Below are positions 1 to 10,653 of a stretch of 64,000 nt of DNA, piece by piece. Both the position numbers and the translations under genes were made by a program. The first letter of the stretch is position 1; the number at the start of each line of letters is the position of its first letter. The notes under the pieces are model-generated. The model ran no database searches and was not told the origin of the DNA. It saw nothing but the letters and a program-made list of their open reading frames with translations. The stretch is taken from assembly GCF_029784165.1 (NCBI RefSeq), contig NC_073696.1, positions 52,891,501-52,955,500 on the forward strand, in the 5' to 3' direction. Origin of the DNA: Wyeomyia smithii (Eukaryota; Arthropoda; Insecta; Diptera; Culicidae).

Positions 1-530
1 ATCTCCTGAATTTCGATCAATATCGTCAATTTCAATGATGCGAACGAAACCTCTGATTAACTAGCTGTCTTACGAATACATCAAATTCCGTTCAACACAG
101 ACAAATCTTTGAAAAAATATCGAACGAAAAAAGTTGCAGCTATTCAGGCGCTATTTAAGTGCTGAGGAAAATCCCCTGCAAAACAGATGCAAACTGCTCA
201 AAAGGTTCGGGGTGATTGGAATAAAGTCTCTCGATAATCTTTAATTGATTATTGTTAAAGTTTGCTAAATCGGTTTCAAAATCTAAAAACAAGCGCTGAC
301 AGAGAAAAAGATAGAGAACAAATTGATATATTTATGTTTGTATTTCATCTTACAGATTTAAAGTATTTCGTCTCAATACACAGGCGGCTCCTATATGTTC
401 CCTACCTTACTTACAGTAAATAGATCAATTTTTAATACTCACAAACTCACTTCATCTTCACTAATTAACTGGATTTATGAATGATAATTCTAACAAATTT
501 AGCTTTAATGAATAATAATACACCAAGGTC
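1..530. other. AT-rich DNA without a recognisable gene
   Basis: No coding frame, RNA gene or repeat that I recognise. It lies next to a short tandem repeat and a broken retroelement, so it is most likely intron or intergenic DNA. Confidence 0.4.
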
Positions 531-551
531 GCTTTTTACGCGGATATTTTT

Positions 552-655
552 ACGTGGATTTCGGAATTTACGCGGTTTTTTACGCAGATTCCGGAATTTA
601 CGCGTTTTTCTTGCGCGGATTCCGGAATTTACGAGTTTTTTACGCGGTTTACACA
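552..655. repeat. Short tandem repeat, 30-31 bp period, about 3.3 units
   Basis: Units start at about 552, 582, 613 and 642 and share the core GGATTCCGGAATTTACGCG followed by a T run. The first unit has TTTCGG and later ones TTCCGG. Small open frames on both strands across this stretch (repeated RNLR or GIYA) are products of the repeat, not genes. A looser, oppositely oriented array with the same CGCGTAAAA theme lies at 50110-50240. Confidence 0.8.
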
Positions 656-958
656 TATGGTTGTGACCTTTCATACAAACCCCGCAGACATTCAGCGAAT
701 TCCACCCGCTTGTGGAACAGAATGTCGGCGTCGCGGACAGCTCCTCGTAGAAAATAGTTGGGAGTTATGGCTTCCATACTCCCGGACTCTTCTGGCATGT
801 GGGTTAAGGGAGGCATGTTGATCATATCCTCCGCTTCACACATAGTGGTTTGAAGAATTTCGTCGGTGATTTTCCAGTCATCACTGAGAACGTTTAGCGC
901 CTCCTTGACGGAGCTCAACATACGCTCCCAGATACCGCCCATGTATGGCGCTCTGGGT
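649..958 (-). pseudogene. BEL/Pao retrotransposon integrase, C-terminal part (left half of a split copy)
   Basis: The minus strand encodes the end of a BEL/Pao integrase: a PYMGGIWERML stretch (the usual 'GG.WER' motif after the catalytic core), then a helix-rich segment and a TPNYFL motif typical of the C-terminal integrase region of this superfamily. The reading frame is lost near 649. The copy is interrupted at 958 by a LINE; the rest of the integrase resumes at 2943. Only a remnant is present, with no protease or reverse transcriptase nearby, so it is dead. Family assignment rests on motif recognition, not a database search. Confidence 0.8.
945..958. repeat. Target-site duplication, left copy (14 bp)
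   Basis: ATGGCGCTCTGGGT is present here and again at 2943-2956, exactly flanking the LINE insertion. The integrase frame is continuous if one copy and the LINE are ignored. Confidence 0.9.
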
Positions 959-2942
959 CCATCACTCAATATTGAACGTAATGGGACACCATGGGTTTGA
1001 TACATATACCTCAAAATGGATCAAAACCATGCTGAATAGCCGTGAGATAACTGCAGTATTGGGTAATACTACCCTTACAAGGAACACAACTAAGGGATGC
1101 TCGCAAGGTGGAGTTCTATCGCCTTTGCTGTGGTCATTGGTTGTAGACCAGCTACTTAGAAACCTAACTGAGCTAGGTTTCGAAGTGGTCGGATTCGTCG
1201 ATGATGTTGTGATTCTTGTGAGGGGAAAATTCGACAGTACAGTATCGGAGAGAATGCAGTTAGCTCTAAACTATACTTTAGAATGGTGTAGACAAGAGTG
1301 GCTGACCATTAACCCCTCTAAAACAACCATTATTCCCTTCACTCGGAAAAGAAGGTACAACTTGAAGAGCCTGAAGCTGGGCGAGACTACACTGCAGCTA
1401 TCCACTGAGACTAAACATCTAGGAGTAGTTTTAGATCAGAAACTCAGCTGAAATGCACATATTGAATATGTCATCAGTAAAGCTACGAGTGCCCTCTGGT
1501 CATGTAGCAAAGCTATTGGCAGAACATGGAGTCTAAGGCCAAGTATGATTTATTGGTTGTACCAGGCAATAATAAGACCAAGAATAACGTATGCCTCGCT
1601 AGTGTGGTGGCCTATAACAAAAGAAAGGTCAACGCAGAACAAGCTTGGCAAGTTGCAAAGGCTAATTTGTAATGCAATTATATACAGGAGTAATGAAAAG
1701 TGCTCCGTCGAAAGCCTTAGATGCAATTCTGCATCTATTACCACTCCACCAGGTAGTACAACTAGAGACAGAAAAAAGTGCATTGAGACTAACACGCCTT
1801 AAAAAAGTACCTGTGGAGATCAGACAGGCCAGCTGGCAATCCTCAAACATTTCTAGCTGAGCAAACATATACCAGGTATCGAAGATTGGATGAATACAGA
1901 AGCAAACTTCGAAATACCTTTCAAAATCATAGAGACCGAACGGAAAGTTTGGGAACAAGGTTGCCCGAATATCCGACAAGGCTCTGTCGTCTTTTACACA
2001 GATGGCTCAAAAATGAATGATTCAACCGGAGCAGGTATAAAGGGTCCTGGGATAAGTATCTCGATACCAATGGGCAGTTGGCCTACAGTGTTCCAGGCCG
2101 AAATATTTGCAATTTATAAATGTGCACAAGTCTGTTTGGATAGGAAATACAGGTATGCTAACATATGCATTTTTTCTGATAGCCAAGCAGCACTTAACGC
2201 ACTAAAAGCCTTCACATGTACCTCTAAGCTAGTATGGGAGTGCATCCTTTCACTGAAACAGCTGGCAGAAAGGAACCAAGTATGGTTATACTGGGTTCCT
2301 GGTCACTGCGGAGTGGAAGGCAATGAAAAAGCCGATACGTTAGCTAGAAAGGGTCATGTACCGATTTCATTGGCCCAGAACCATTCTGTAGGGTGTCATC
2401 AAGCGCCTTGAAAGCAGAATTGAAAACCTGGGAACATAGGACAATACCAGAGAACTGGATATGCTCAGTAGGGCTACGCCAGTCCAAACTCTTTATAAAA
2501 TCAAGCGTGAAGAAAAGCCAGCAATTGCTTAGTTTAAATAAAAAGGGACTAAGGACAATTACTGAACTGTTTACAGGACACTGTCCAAGTAAGCATCACC
2601 TGAAACAAATTGGTCAGTCAAATGACGAAATTTGTCGTCTCTGCGGGTTCGAATGTGAAACCGCAGAACATTTGCTCTGCCACTGCAGTGCACTAATACA
2701 GCGCAGAATAAGAGCCTTTGGAAAAGGAACTTTGGAGCCTTTTGAGGTCTGGTCTGCGAATCTTAATGAGGTAATACATTTCATACGAAATTCAGTGCCT
2801 AATTGTGAGAAAGGGTGCGATATGACAACGACGATCACTTCCATCAATAGTGATGTGTCTGTCACGAGTACCTAGACTAAAGAAGAGTTTTACCACAAAA
2901 GATCAAAATAATGGTCGCAGTGGTCCAAATCTTACAAAAAAA
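959..2942 (+). mobile_element. 5'-truncated LOA/I-type non-LTR retrotransposon (RT + RNase H), inactive
   Basis: In order: the reverse transcriptase core with SQGGVLSPLLW and the catalytic box FVDDVV (about 1100-1210), the thumb (to about 1660), an RNase H domain (about 1960-2370) with YTDGSK, the E of FQAEIFA, SDSQAAL and the GHCGVEGNEKAD motif, then a C-terminal zinc-knuckle-like segment (CRLCGFECETAEHLLCHC, about 2630-2690). RNase H after RT points to the LOA/I group of LINEs. The copy starts inside RT, so it is 5'-truncated. It is broken by a TGA at 1449-1451 and frameshifts near 1672, 1860-1890 and 2395. It ends in an A run at 2935-2942. The 14-bp duplication on both sides marks an intact insertion event into a BEL/Pao integrase. 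Confidence 0.88.
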
Positions 2943-2956
2943 ATGGCGCTCTGGGT
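2943..2956. repeat. Target-site duplication, right copy (14 bp)
   Basis: Identical to 945-958. It directly follows the A-rich 3' end of the LINE. Confidence 0.9.
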
Positions 2957-3650
2957 GGATTGAAATTCCACTTCGTTGTGGAGCTAATCCATGCTTCAGC
3001 ACAGTCATTATTAATCTGCTTTAGAATATTCAGTATCTCCTCGCTCGCTCCTTTTAAATTCGTCCCGTTATCCGAAAAGAATTCCTCTGGACATCCACGC
3101 CTACACGCTGAGGCAAGTGAACAGTGCCATTCACCTTTTCTCGCTTCTCCTGCCGAAGATTACCTCGATCGAACCAAGGTGGTCCACCACTACAGCGATG
3201 GACGGACGTAATTAAGGCGTGATTCGTCGGACCGGAAGAAGTCCCATCATAGGGTAACGTGGACGACATTTCTTGATTTTGCAGTGCGCAAATTCGGAAC
3301 ACGAAATACCTAAGTTCATGGAAAATTGTTTCATAATTGGCGTGTCCAAGTTTCTCATGATAATGGAGAATCACCTTCCTGGTTTTTGCTCAAAATATTC
3401 AGGGGCACTTTGTCAAACGGAAGGTCTTCCATTCTGCCTCCTTTCCTGATGACGCCGATTTGGTCCAGCACATGAGTTAACTTGTAGAGCATGCTGTCTT
3501 GATCTTGATCTTGGTCTTGATTTTTTTTAACAGCGTGGCCGTTTCATCTGGAAAACTTTCGCTTTGTACTTGCTTCCACAGTACAGTTTCAGCTAAATTC
3601 AATTCCTTGAACGACCGTCCGATGATATCCGACACATCCATACTCATTGG
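2943..3650 (-). pseudogene. BEL/Pao integrase, N-terminal part (right half of the split copy)
   Basis: Minus-strand continuation of the remnant at 649-958. From high to low coordinate: the linker after RNase H (LAETVLWKQVQSESFP, about 3530-3600), then KLTHVLDQIGVIRKGG (about 3430-3480), then the zinc-binding HYHEKLGHANYETIFHEL segment (about 3300-3370), then degraded catalytic core. Several frameshifts and a stop near 3357 break it. The other, longer BEL/Pao element at 21.7-28.2 kb has a visibly different integrase sequence, so the two are separate families or old lineages. Confidence 0.8.
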
Positions 3651-4105
3651 CAACCGTGATATAGCAAAATAACTCTAGTTTGTCTCCAACTATAATAAGT
3701 ATTAAGGAGTTATTTGTTCATTTTTGGAGACTTATGTGGTTGAAAGGAGGGCAAGGGGTTCAGTCCAGATCGCATTTTAGCCTAACTATTCTCCAGTGCT
3801 GGTTCTCATTAGTATCAATCGAAGTTGATTCTGGAAAGTTCTTATCCATTATAATAAACAGTGTTTCCCGAGAATGTGCGGTTTATGTTCCGTCTGTCTT
3901 TTTCAGCCTACCTAAACCGTTGGAACATTCTTTAGACAGGGCTTTCAGCAACCTGAACGCAGTGGCAGTATGTTCGATATGTTCACACATTTGCCTTCAA
4001 ATGGTTCTCCAACATTTTTTATTTCCTTGTTGAATTTAAAAAACGATCTTCTATGCAGCTTTGCTTCATTGAATGATTTTCTAGAGGATTTTCTAAGCCC
4101 TTCTG
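3651..4105. other. Unassigned DNA between retroelement remnants
   Basis: Open frames of up to 117 codons exist on the plus strand but resemble no family I know. It may be further decayed retroelement sequence. It serves as the target of the short LINE insertion that follows. Confidence 0.3.
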
Positions 4106-4160
4106 ATTACCACAAAAGATCAGAAATAATGGTCGCAGTGGTCCAAATCTTACAAAAAAA
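4106..4160 (+). mobile_element. About 55-bp 3' tail of the same LOA-like LINE
   Basis: The stretch TTACCACAAAAGATCA... through TCTTACAAAAAAA matches the last about 53 bases of the LINE ending at 2942, with a one-base insertion. It is flanked by GCCCTTCTG (4097-4105) and GTCCTTCTG (4161-4169), which agree at 8 of 9 positions and look like a target-site duplication. This is an extreme 5' truncation, with essentially only the 3' UTR end copied. Confidence 0.75.
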
Positions 4161-4169
4161 GTCCTTCTG

Positions 4170-5318
4170 GACTAAGGTTAGTTTTTATTTGACACTCGCA
4201 TCTTGATAGAACATCTTCATTAATATGCATCAAGAATTTTACTTGTGATCAGATTTGAAATGGTTTCCAGCTCATCCACCAATTTCAAGCATAATTTTTA
4301 AACAACTGCATTATTTTCAAACGAGTCCTCTTCTTAAACCAGAATATTTTTGCTAATTTGATTAATTCGAGAATTAATCACTAGTTAGACTAGTTGATTC
4401 AATATCCTTATAACAAACTGAAAAGGTATGCAATTTTGAGGATATGCTAAACCGAGTCATCGGATTGAAGTATGTATGAAACAAATAAAAACAAACTTTT
4501 TCAAGATGTTTGGATATTTTCTATGCTTGCTAACAAGCTCTTATAAGTTGATATTACCTATTGTTATTTTTTTTATTGTATTTGCGTCGCGTTATTTTAT
4601 TTTTGTACTCGAAAACCTGAAGTAAGCGTTCATCCGTTTTCATTTGCCAAAAAAGCTCACTGCCACCAAAAATGGTTTAATTTGTCTCCCGTATAAATGA
4701 CACCTAATTACCCGCATTCCCGCAAGCTCTCACTGACTGTGTGTCTGCCGCGTTCAAACTCATTCGATCCAATTCGGTTGTTTGGTTATAAATTGGGATA
4801 GAACTGTAATTAGAGCGACCGCCAACGCGCGCTTAGCCATAAATTCATTAATTAGCTGCGTCGTCGGGCGTCAAGCCCCACGGAAGAAAGTAACAAATCG
4901 CACTGTGTGTGTGTAGCCCCCGGAAGCCAGCAGAAGTGCCGTTCGTGAGGCCGTTCGAATCCAAATCCCTCGCTGATAAATGGATATCGTTGGCTTAATA
5001 GAAACTCTCCGGCTCGAGGGCAAGGCCCCGGTAGGCTACGCGGGGAATCGGAAACAACCTTTATTAGAGCTCAGTACAATTAATGACAGATTGTTGATTA
5101 GAAAACAATACAGTTGTTTGATTGTAAGCGATCAATTGAGAAGTTGTTAATTAAAAGCTATTCATCGGATGGATCCATTCTGCCACATTCCACAATAAAA
5201 CAATTAACATAGCAGGCTTCCAAATTAATGAGGAAAGGCAGACATGCAGTTTTCTAATTATGGAAAAACAATTGACTACATAAACCTAACTACATTTTTG
5301 TTAACATTTCTTCCACAG
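4170..5318. other. Intron or upstream DNA of the 5319-6969 gene, non-repetitive in part
   Basis: 4170-4650 is AT-rich with nothing recognisable. 4680-5060 is less AT-rich and more complex. It contains a TATAAAT at 4787-4793 and a short open frame beginning at 4980 (separate entry). The acceptor TTCTTCCACAG ends at 5318. Confidence 0.4.
4980..5030 (+). CDS. Candidate alternative first coding exon (17 codons)
   Basis: ATG at 4980, directly preceded in frame by TAA, opens MDIVGLIETLRLEGKAP and is followed by GTAGGC, a weak donor candidate at 5031. It ends in phase 0, which matches the phase-0 acceptor at 5318, so it could splice into the next exon through a 288-base intron. TATAAAT lies about 190 bases upstream. 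This is phase compatibility only; transcript data would decide it. Confidence 0.25.
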
Positions 5319-6969
5319 ATAAAACTGGTTGACGTTGAGAAGGTCGAGTGGATGAACCGCAGGTCGTACAGCGCAATTGGCTTGCTTCTCGGTGCGCGAG
5401 AAGGTCGCGTTTTATTGCGCTGCGAGCAGGGTCTGGAGGACTGGTTTGAGCTGCTAGAGGAGTGCACCCTGAGCAGCAAGGAACGGCGTCGGGCGCTCCG
5501 GCTTACCCAGGGACCACGCTCGCGTGCCTCTTTGGCAGCACCGGTTTCACACGCCTCGCTGCAAAACAACCACTTGGGCCTAGGAGGAACTTACTCGGGT
5601 GCGATTGAGGACTGGTTGATGTCCAGGCACCACAAAACCGCTACCAATCTGAATCACTTGCACTTCCTGCACTCGGACTCGGTGCCGGATCTGAGCGCCA
5701 TCAGCGAGAATGGGCTGATGAATGGAATGCTGACAAATCAATCCACTCCTAAGAAGGTACCGAACGCGAGACATAACCATCTTGGTAACCCCAACAACGG
5801 ATATAGCAGTAGCAGTATCTATAATGGGTTCCCGTATTCTCCGCTCAAGAAGTTGTCCGATAACTTCATCAACGGAAACAGCACCTACATCATCAACGAC
5901 GAGGATGAGGAAGTCGAGTTGCGCCGCGGTGGTCGTTATCGTGATAACGATGACCTATACAGACGCCCTCTAGGGCCTACAGGAAACGAAACCAAGAGAC
6001 ATTCACGTAAGCCTTGTATCAAACTATACAAATCAGTGATTTCAAATCGCATTCTCTTTTTATCTAGTGCTCACAGATTTGGACTATTCCGCATGTGACA
6101 GTGGTCTTGATACGCCACCTTCAACCCACCGTCCGTCGAGCTGCCGGGACAACATGTATTTGGTGGCCGCCTACAACCATCACAACCAAAGTTTGAATAA
6201 GGATAAAACCACAGACACCGGGATCAGTTCCTCACGCGGTACTCTGGTCTCACCGGCAAACAGTATCCGTCATGGGTTTCTCAACAACAACAATAACAAC
6301 ATGAATAGCTATGGCTCGAGGTAAGAGGAAATTAAATTATGTTTGAAAATTCCAATTAACGTTATATTTACAGATACAGCGTACAGGAGCAGAAGATTCT
6401 CCGATCTCGCAATCATCCGGAGGACAACAAAAATTCGATTCGTTCGATTCGTGCCGAGTTTTTCGAGCAGAACAAGTATAATAACAACAGTACGAACAAC
6501 AACAACAGTAGTCCGATTACGAACGGACATTATCATCCTCACTCGCAACATCAGGGAACTATTGGCAGCAATGGGAATATTCACCAGCTGCATCATCAAT
6601 TGCTGCAACAACAGCAGCAGCTACAGCATCAACAGCAACATCACGTTAACGGGTTGAACAATAACAGCAACGGACATCACTACAATGGCAATAGTATTAA
6701 CGGTAGCGCCAACGGAAATGGAACGGCGGCACTACGCGAACGCTATCAACATCCGGCACTTGCTGCCATCATCAGTGATTCACAGGGAATGAAGTTTAGA
6801 GGTTGGTATTGTTATAGATCGTTTTTTTTTTAAACTGTCTCAAACTCAACGTATCTTTTCAGATCGTTCCTACTCGGACTGTCAGCAGGTGCCACGCCGG
6901 CAGTGGATCACCAACACGCCAAGCCCAAAGCGCATTCCATACCTGGGAACTCCACCGACTCGTGTCTAA
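5319..6969 (+). CDS. Last four exons of an unrecognised insect protein with Asn/Gln/His-rich tracts and a PDZ-type C terminus
   Basis: Exons 5319-6006, 6068-6320, 6374-6801 and 6863-6969 (TAA). Introns have GT/AG ends and the phases (0,1,2,1) close, giving 491 residues here; earlier exons lie upstream. The first exon opens with a compact segment (about residues 1-65: KLVDVEKVEWMNRR, GAREGRVLLRCEQGLEDWF, LLEECT) whose basic strands followed by a W-containing helix resemble the end of a PH-like fold; that is only an impression. After this the protein is probably disordered: Ser-rich, an acidic NDEDEEVELRR patch, then Asn runs and a Gln/His-rich tract (6600-6650). The last residues are GTPPTRV; T-R-V fits a class I PDZ ligand (S/T-x-V). 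I do not recognise the gene. It may be a cytoskeletal or cortical scaffold, but nothing in the sequence proves that. Confidence 0.78.
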
Positions 6970-8850
6970 ACTGTATAGAAATGCAAGCAAAAAAAAAGCT
7001 GTGGTACATCCATCCAAAAATGGATGAAAAAATAACTATTCAAATTTCCCCAGCTAGCCAGTAGGGAAAGATTGCTAAAAAGTAAACTGTTTCAATTTTG
7101 CATAGGCTCACGATATGCCCCACTAAGGAGTTCAGATTGATCAATTAAAGGTTAGTCCGTGTGATTTCGTAAAGTGCGCATACTCCCGCGATCGTCGTCG
7201 TGAAATGCTACGCAGAATTTTACTATTCATGCCACTCTAGTAGATTCATAGGCTTACTGTTGTAATAGGGCATAAAACATATCAACGAGTGAGTGCAATA
7301 GGTACTGCAAAAAGAAAGTGAACTCGTGAACATTACATCGAAGCGAATTATTGGGATTCAAGAAAAAAAAAACCTTGTATACTAATTGCTTTATGCGCCA
7401 AAATTATTTTTTACGTTTTGATAAGCAGCTTGCATTATTTTTGATCGATTGTTGCCTATTTTTTTATCATAAAACGCTGAAAATATTTTGCAAAATTTGT
7501 TGGTTGAAAAAATCGAATATATTAAATTCATTCGTTACCGAAACGCTTCAATACGTATTTAGAACTGTGTTTGTTGGGCATAAATTTGAATTTGTCCAGG
7601 TAATAATGCTATAAGCCCTCGAAATGCGAACTAGATCAAAACGATCTCGGCAAACGCGTAGAAACGCACTGGCCTCCAGTTTACGCTACTGCACATTAGA
7701 TGCGAAAAGCAACTGAAGCATGTGTTCATGATAATAATCAAATCGTACGATATTCGAGAGTTTCACCGCTGAATAAAAACAAAAACAACTTTGTAGAACA
7801 AACCGTGTTAGTGAATAAAAGTACTATCGAAAATAGTGAGCTGAACGCTGAATGAAATATCCGAAATATACTTAAACAGTAAAGTAAATATAGTATGAAG
7901 TTGTTAGAAAGTAGATCATAGATGTCCCAAGTGTTTTACTCTGAGACAAATGCATTGAAATGAAGTTCAGAATAATGCTTACTAGTTAAATTGTGAAGGA
8001 TACATTTTTACTTCTCTCACCAGAATTAAAAAATAAAAATCCGAAAAATCTTACTGAAGGTTTTGTGAAGCTCCTGCTGCAAATCCGTAGCAACTCCGCT
8101 CTACGCGGGGCTTCTTTTTTCTGATATCATCTGTTACTTTCTAAATATTGTTCTGTTGGGGACTGAACCATTTAATCTTATCATAGTTGAGACATAAATG
8201 AACAAAGACGTTAACTACATAATATTATAAACGCATATTTTTTATTAATAAATAGTTGATTACGATTCGGGTCAAAAATCAAAAATATAGACCTCTGATG
8301 ATTGATGCAAAGTCTGAAACATGGGAAGCTAGGCAGTTCATTCATTCTCGTTAGCCAAAATCATGTTTTTTTCTCTTCTGTGGTACCATTGCTCAGAAAA
8401 TACACGGCTTATAAACACCAGGTGCCACCCGGTCCAACGTCCGCGAATTCAATAAATTTCAGTCAATAGCGAATAAAATACAAATGGTTTCATTAACGTA
8501 CTGCTGTAGAAGACAGAGGCTTAGTTTGCAATCTCCCTGAGCGCATATTTAGTCGAACGTTCTAAAAATTCTGTAAAAAGCTCTTTGCGTAGGGATTCCT
8601 ATTGAAATCCACATGGTGTAGCAGCTGGTGCTCTAAGCTGTGTATAAATATCTCTCCAAGAGTCGAAAGCTGATATCTTGGGGGAGCACTGGGGCTCGCT
8701 ATGATAATCATGTTCAGCTGGGCTGCAATAATATTGCTTCAACAATCAACAGATATAAACGCGAAAGGACTGAAACTGTTGACGAGAGATATTCCTAGTA
8801 ATTTAGTATATACTTAAAGAAACTTTGTTATTCTGGAGTAACCTGAAGGT
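6970..8850. other. Convergent 3' regions of the 5319-6969 gene (+) and taxilin (-)
   Basis: There is no coding sequence. On the plus strand AATAAA occurs at 7772-7777 and 7814-7819, with further copies near 8030 and 8450; the 7.77-7.82 kb pair are plausible poly(A) signals for the upstream gene. On the minus strand, TTTATT near 8240 could serve taxilin. The short open frame at 7351-7614 is AT-rich and not convincing. Confidence 0.5.
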
Positions 8851-10653
8851 TTACGTCGTTTCGACTGGCGTTTGTTGCACTTGTTCCGTCGTTTCACAAG
8901 TAGCTGCTACATCATCGGTACCGGTAATTGCCTCCTTAGCGGAAGTGTCAGTCTTCACTTGTTCGTTTGGCGGAGTCACCTCTTTGCTGTCTTCAGAGGA
9001 TCCATTTTCACCCAGCTTAATTTCAGACAATTTCTGCTGGGTAGTTTCAGTCCCCAAATCTGCCGCCACGCCTTTTCCTTTTTTGTCTTTTTTATTTTTT
9101 TTACCCGGTTGTGGCTCTCCATTCTGTTGAGGTGCCACTTTCCCATTTACCGGTTCTGCAGCTTTTTCCGTTGCTTCGGTAGCATCTGACGTTTGCGAGT
9201 GAATAGCGCTCAGCTGTCCCTGCAGGGCTGCCAAATTCTCCTTGAGTGCCGTACAGTTTTTGGTCATAATCTCCAAACGATCGTCTTGTTTTTTAGCATT
9301 TGTTACCGGTAAAGGCTCCGGTTCAGGCATTTTGCAGGGAACCTCTACGATCTCCGGAATTTCTATGTTGTTAGCCTTCAAAGCTCCAAAATAGGCGGTT
9401 CGTTCATTTTGTAACGTTCGACATAGTTTCTGCAGCTGAAACAATTGTCGGGCAGTTTTCATTATGTGTTCATCACGGACTTGTTTCTCGGAAGCGAGAT
9501 CTAGTAGAGCGGCATTACTCCTCTCCCATTTCGACTTCCACGTAGAGGTTTCCTTTTCAAGGCTTTTGATTTTTTTGGACATCTGCAAAAAAAAAAAAAA
9601 ACAATAATGCATGCTACTTATGCTATCAACTGTTTCAACTACCTTTTCCATATCACCCTTGTAGCCAACAAAAATGCTATGGCTCTTCTTCAGAGAATCC
9701 TGGAACTCGCCGTACTTGTCTGAATACATGTTAACTTGCTCACGAAGATGATGCTCAACCATTTGTAGGTCGGTTAACTGCTTCTTCACTTTTGTCAACT
9801 CAGTGATTATTAGCTCTTTTTCTCTAAAATTACAAACCATTGTTATTAGGGATGAATGGGTCACCATAGCTAGGAATATCGTACGCAAGAAATTTCTCTT
9901 TTTCAGCTGCCGCCTCCATTGTAGCTTTGGCAAGTTTTGCTTCGTTCAACTGCGTTACCAAATCCATCTGCTTGTTCATCTTGTCCATCTGTTGGTCCCT
10001 TAGTTCATATTGCTCCAGGATGAATTTAAACCTGAAATAATTTTACTAGCGTAACAGCTTTTAGGTTTCAACTAGACTCGAATACTTTTTAGCCATCTCC
10101 ATGTTATCCTCCTTGAGTTGCAGATTTTTCTCATTATTCTCATTCATCACAGATTGAATTTCGTTCAGTGACTTTTGAAATTTGGCCTGCGTTTCCTTGC
10201 GCTTTTCCTCCTCCTCTTTGATTTTGGACAGACTCTCGTCCTTGATCATTCGGTTCTGCTTTTGCAACTCGCGGCACAGCTGTTCCAGTTTGGTCTTCGT
10301 CATCGCAACCTTGCTGTGCTCGAGTATCATACCTTCGCGTTCCTTTTTGGTGGCCTCTAGGCTGCGTTCGTACTGTTTGTGCAGCGCTTGTAGCCGTTTA
10401 TTCTCCTTCTCCGCGTCAACCAGCCGCTTCTGGACCAGGTTGAACTTTTCCTCCATCGACATGCCGGTCAGTTGTTTGTTCAGCTAGAAAAATAGGAACA
10501 GATCGTGAATTAATATTAAATTGTTTCTAACCCTAATATATGGAAGACGTTTCCTACCTGTTCCTGTATTTTTGCTTCCCGCTGCTTATCCTCTCGCATC
10601 TGTTTCTTCAACTCAGCCGGGTGTCGATCGTTATTACTACTCGTAGCTTCCAT
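8851..10653 (-). CDS. Txln: Taxilin family coiled-coil protein, 517 aa, complete
   Basis: Five coding exons on the minus strand: 10558-10653 (ATG), 10086-10483, 9885-10031, 9643-9823 and 8851-9582 (TAA). All have GT/AG boundaries and phases close. The taxilin domain fills about residues 35-345: a continuous coiled coil containing LCRELQKQNR, ILEQYELRDQQM, LREQVNMYSDKYGEFQDSL, SIFVGYKGDMEKM, KIKSLEKE and KLCRTLQNERTAY, blocks typical of taxilins. Taxilins bind syntaxins not engaged in SNARE complexes and act in vesicle traffic. The C-terminal ~170 residues carry a Lys-rich GKKNKKDKKGKG stretch and an acidic, T/E/Q-rich tail. The start is supported by an in-frame TAA 12 bases upstream (10663-10665) and a good context (AAAACATGG). 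TTTGCAG just upstream suggests a non-coding first exon. The last intron (9583-9642) is only 60 bases and stop-free in frame. Confidence 0.94.

Noticed and set aside
8825..9189. Plus-strand open frames over taxilin exon 5
   Set aside because: Shadow of the well-supported minus-strand taxilin coding exon.
10175..10487. Plus-strand hydrophobic open frames
   Set aside because: Antisense of the taxilin coiled coil; hydrophobicity comes from reversed Lys/Glu codons.
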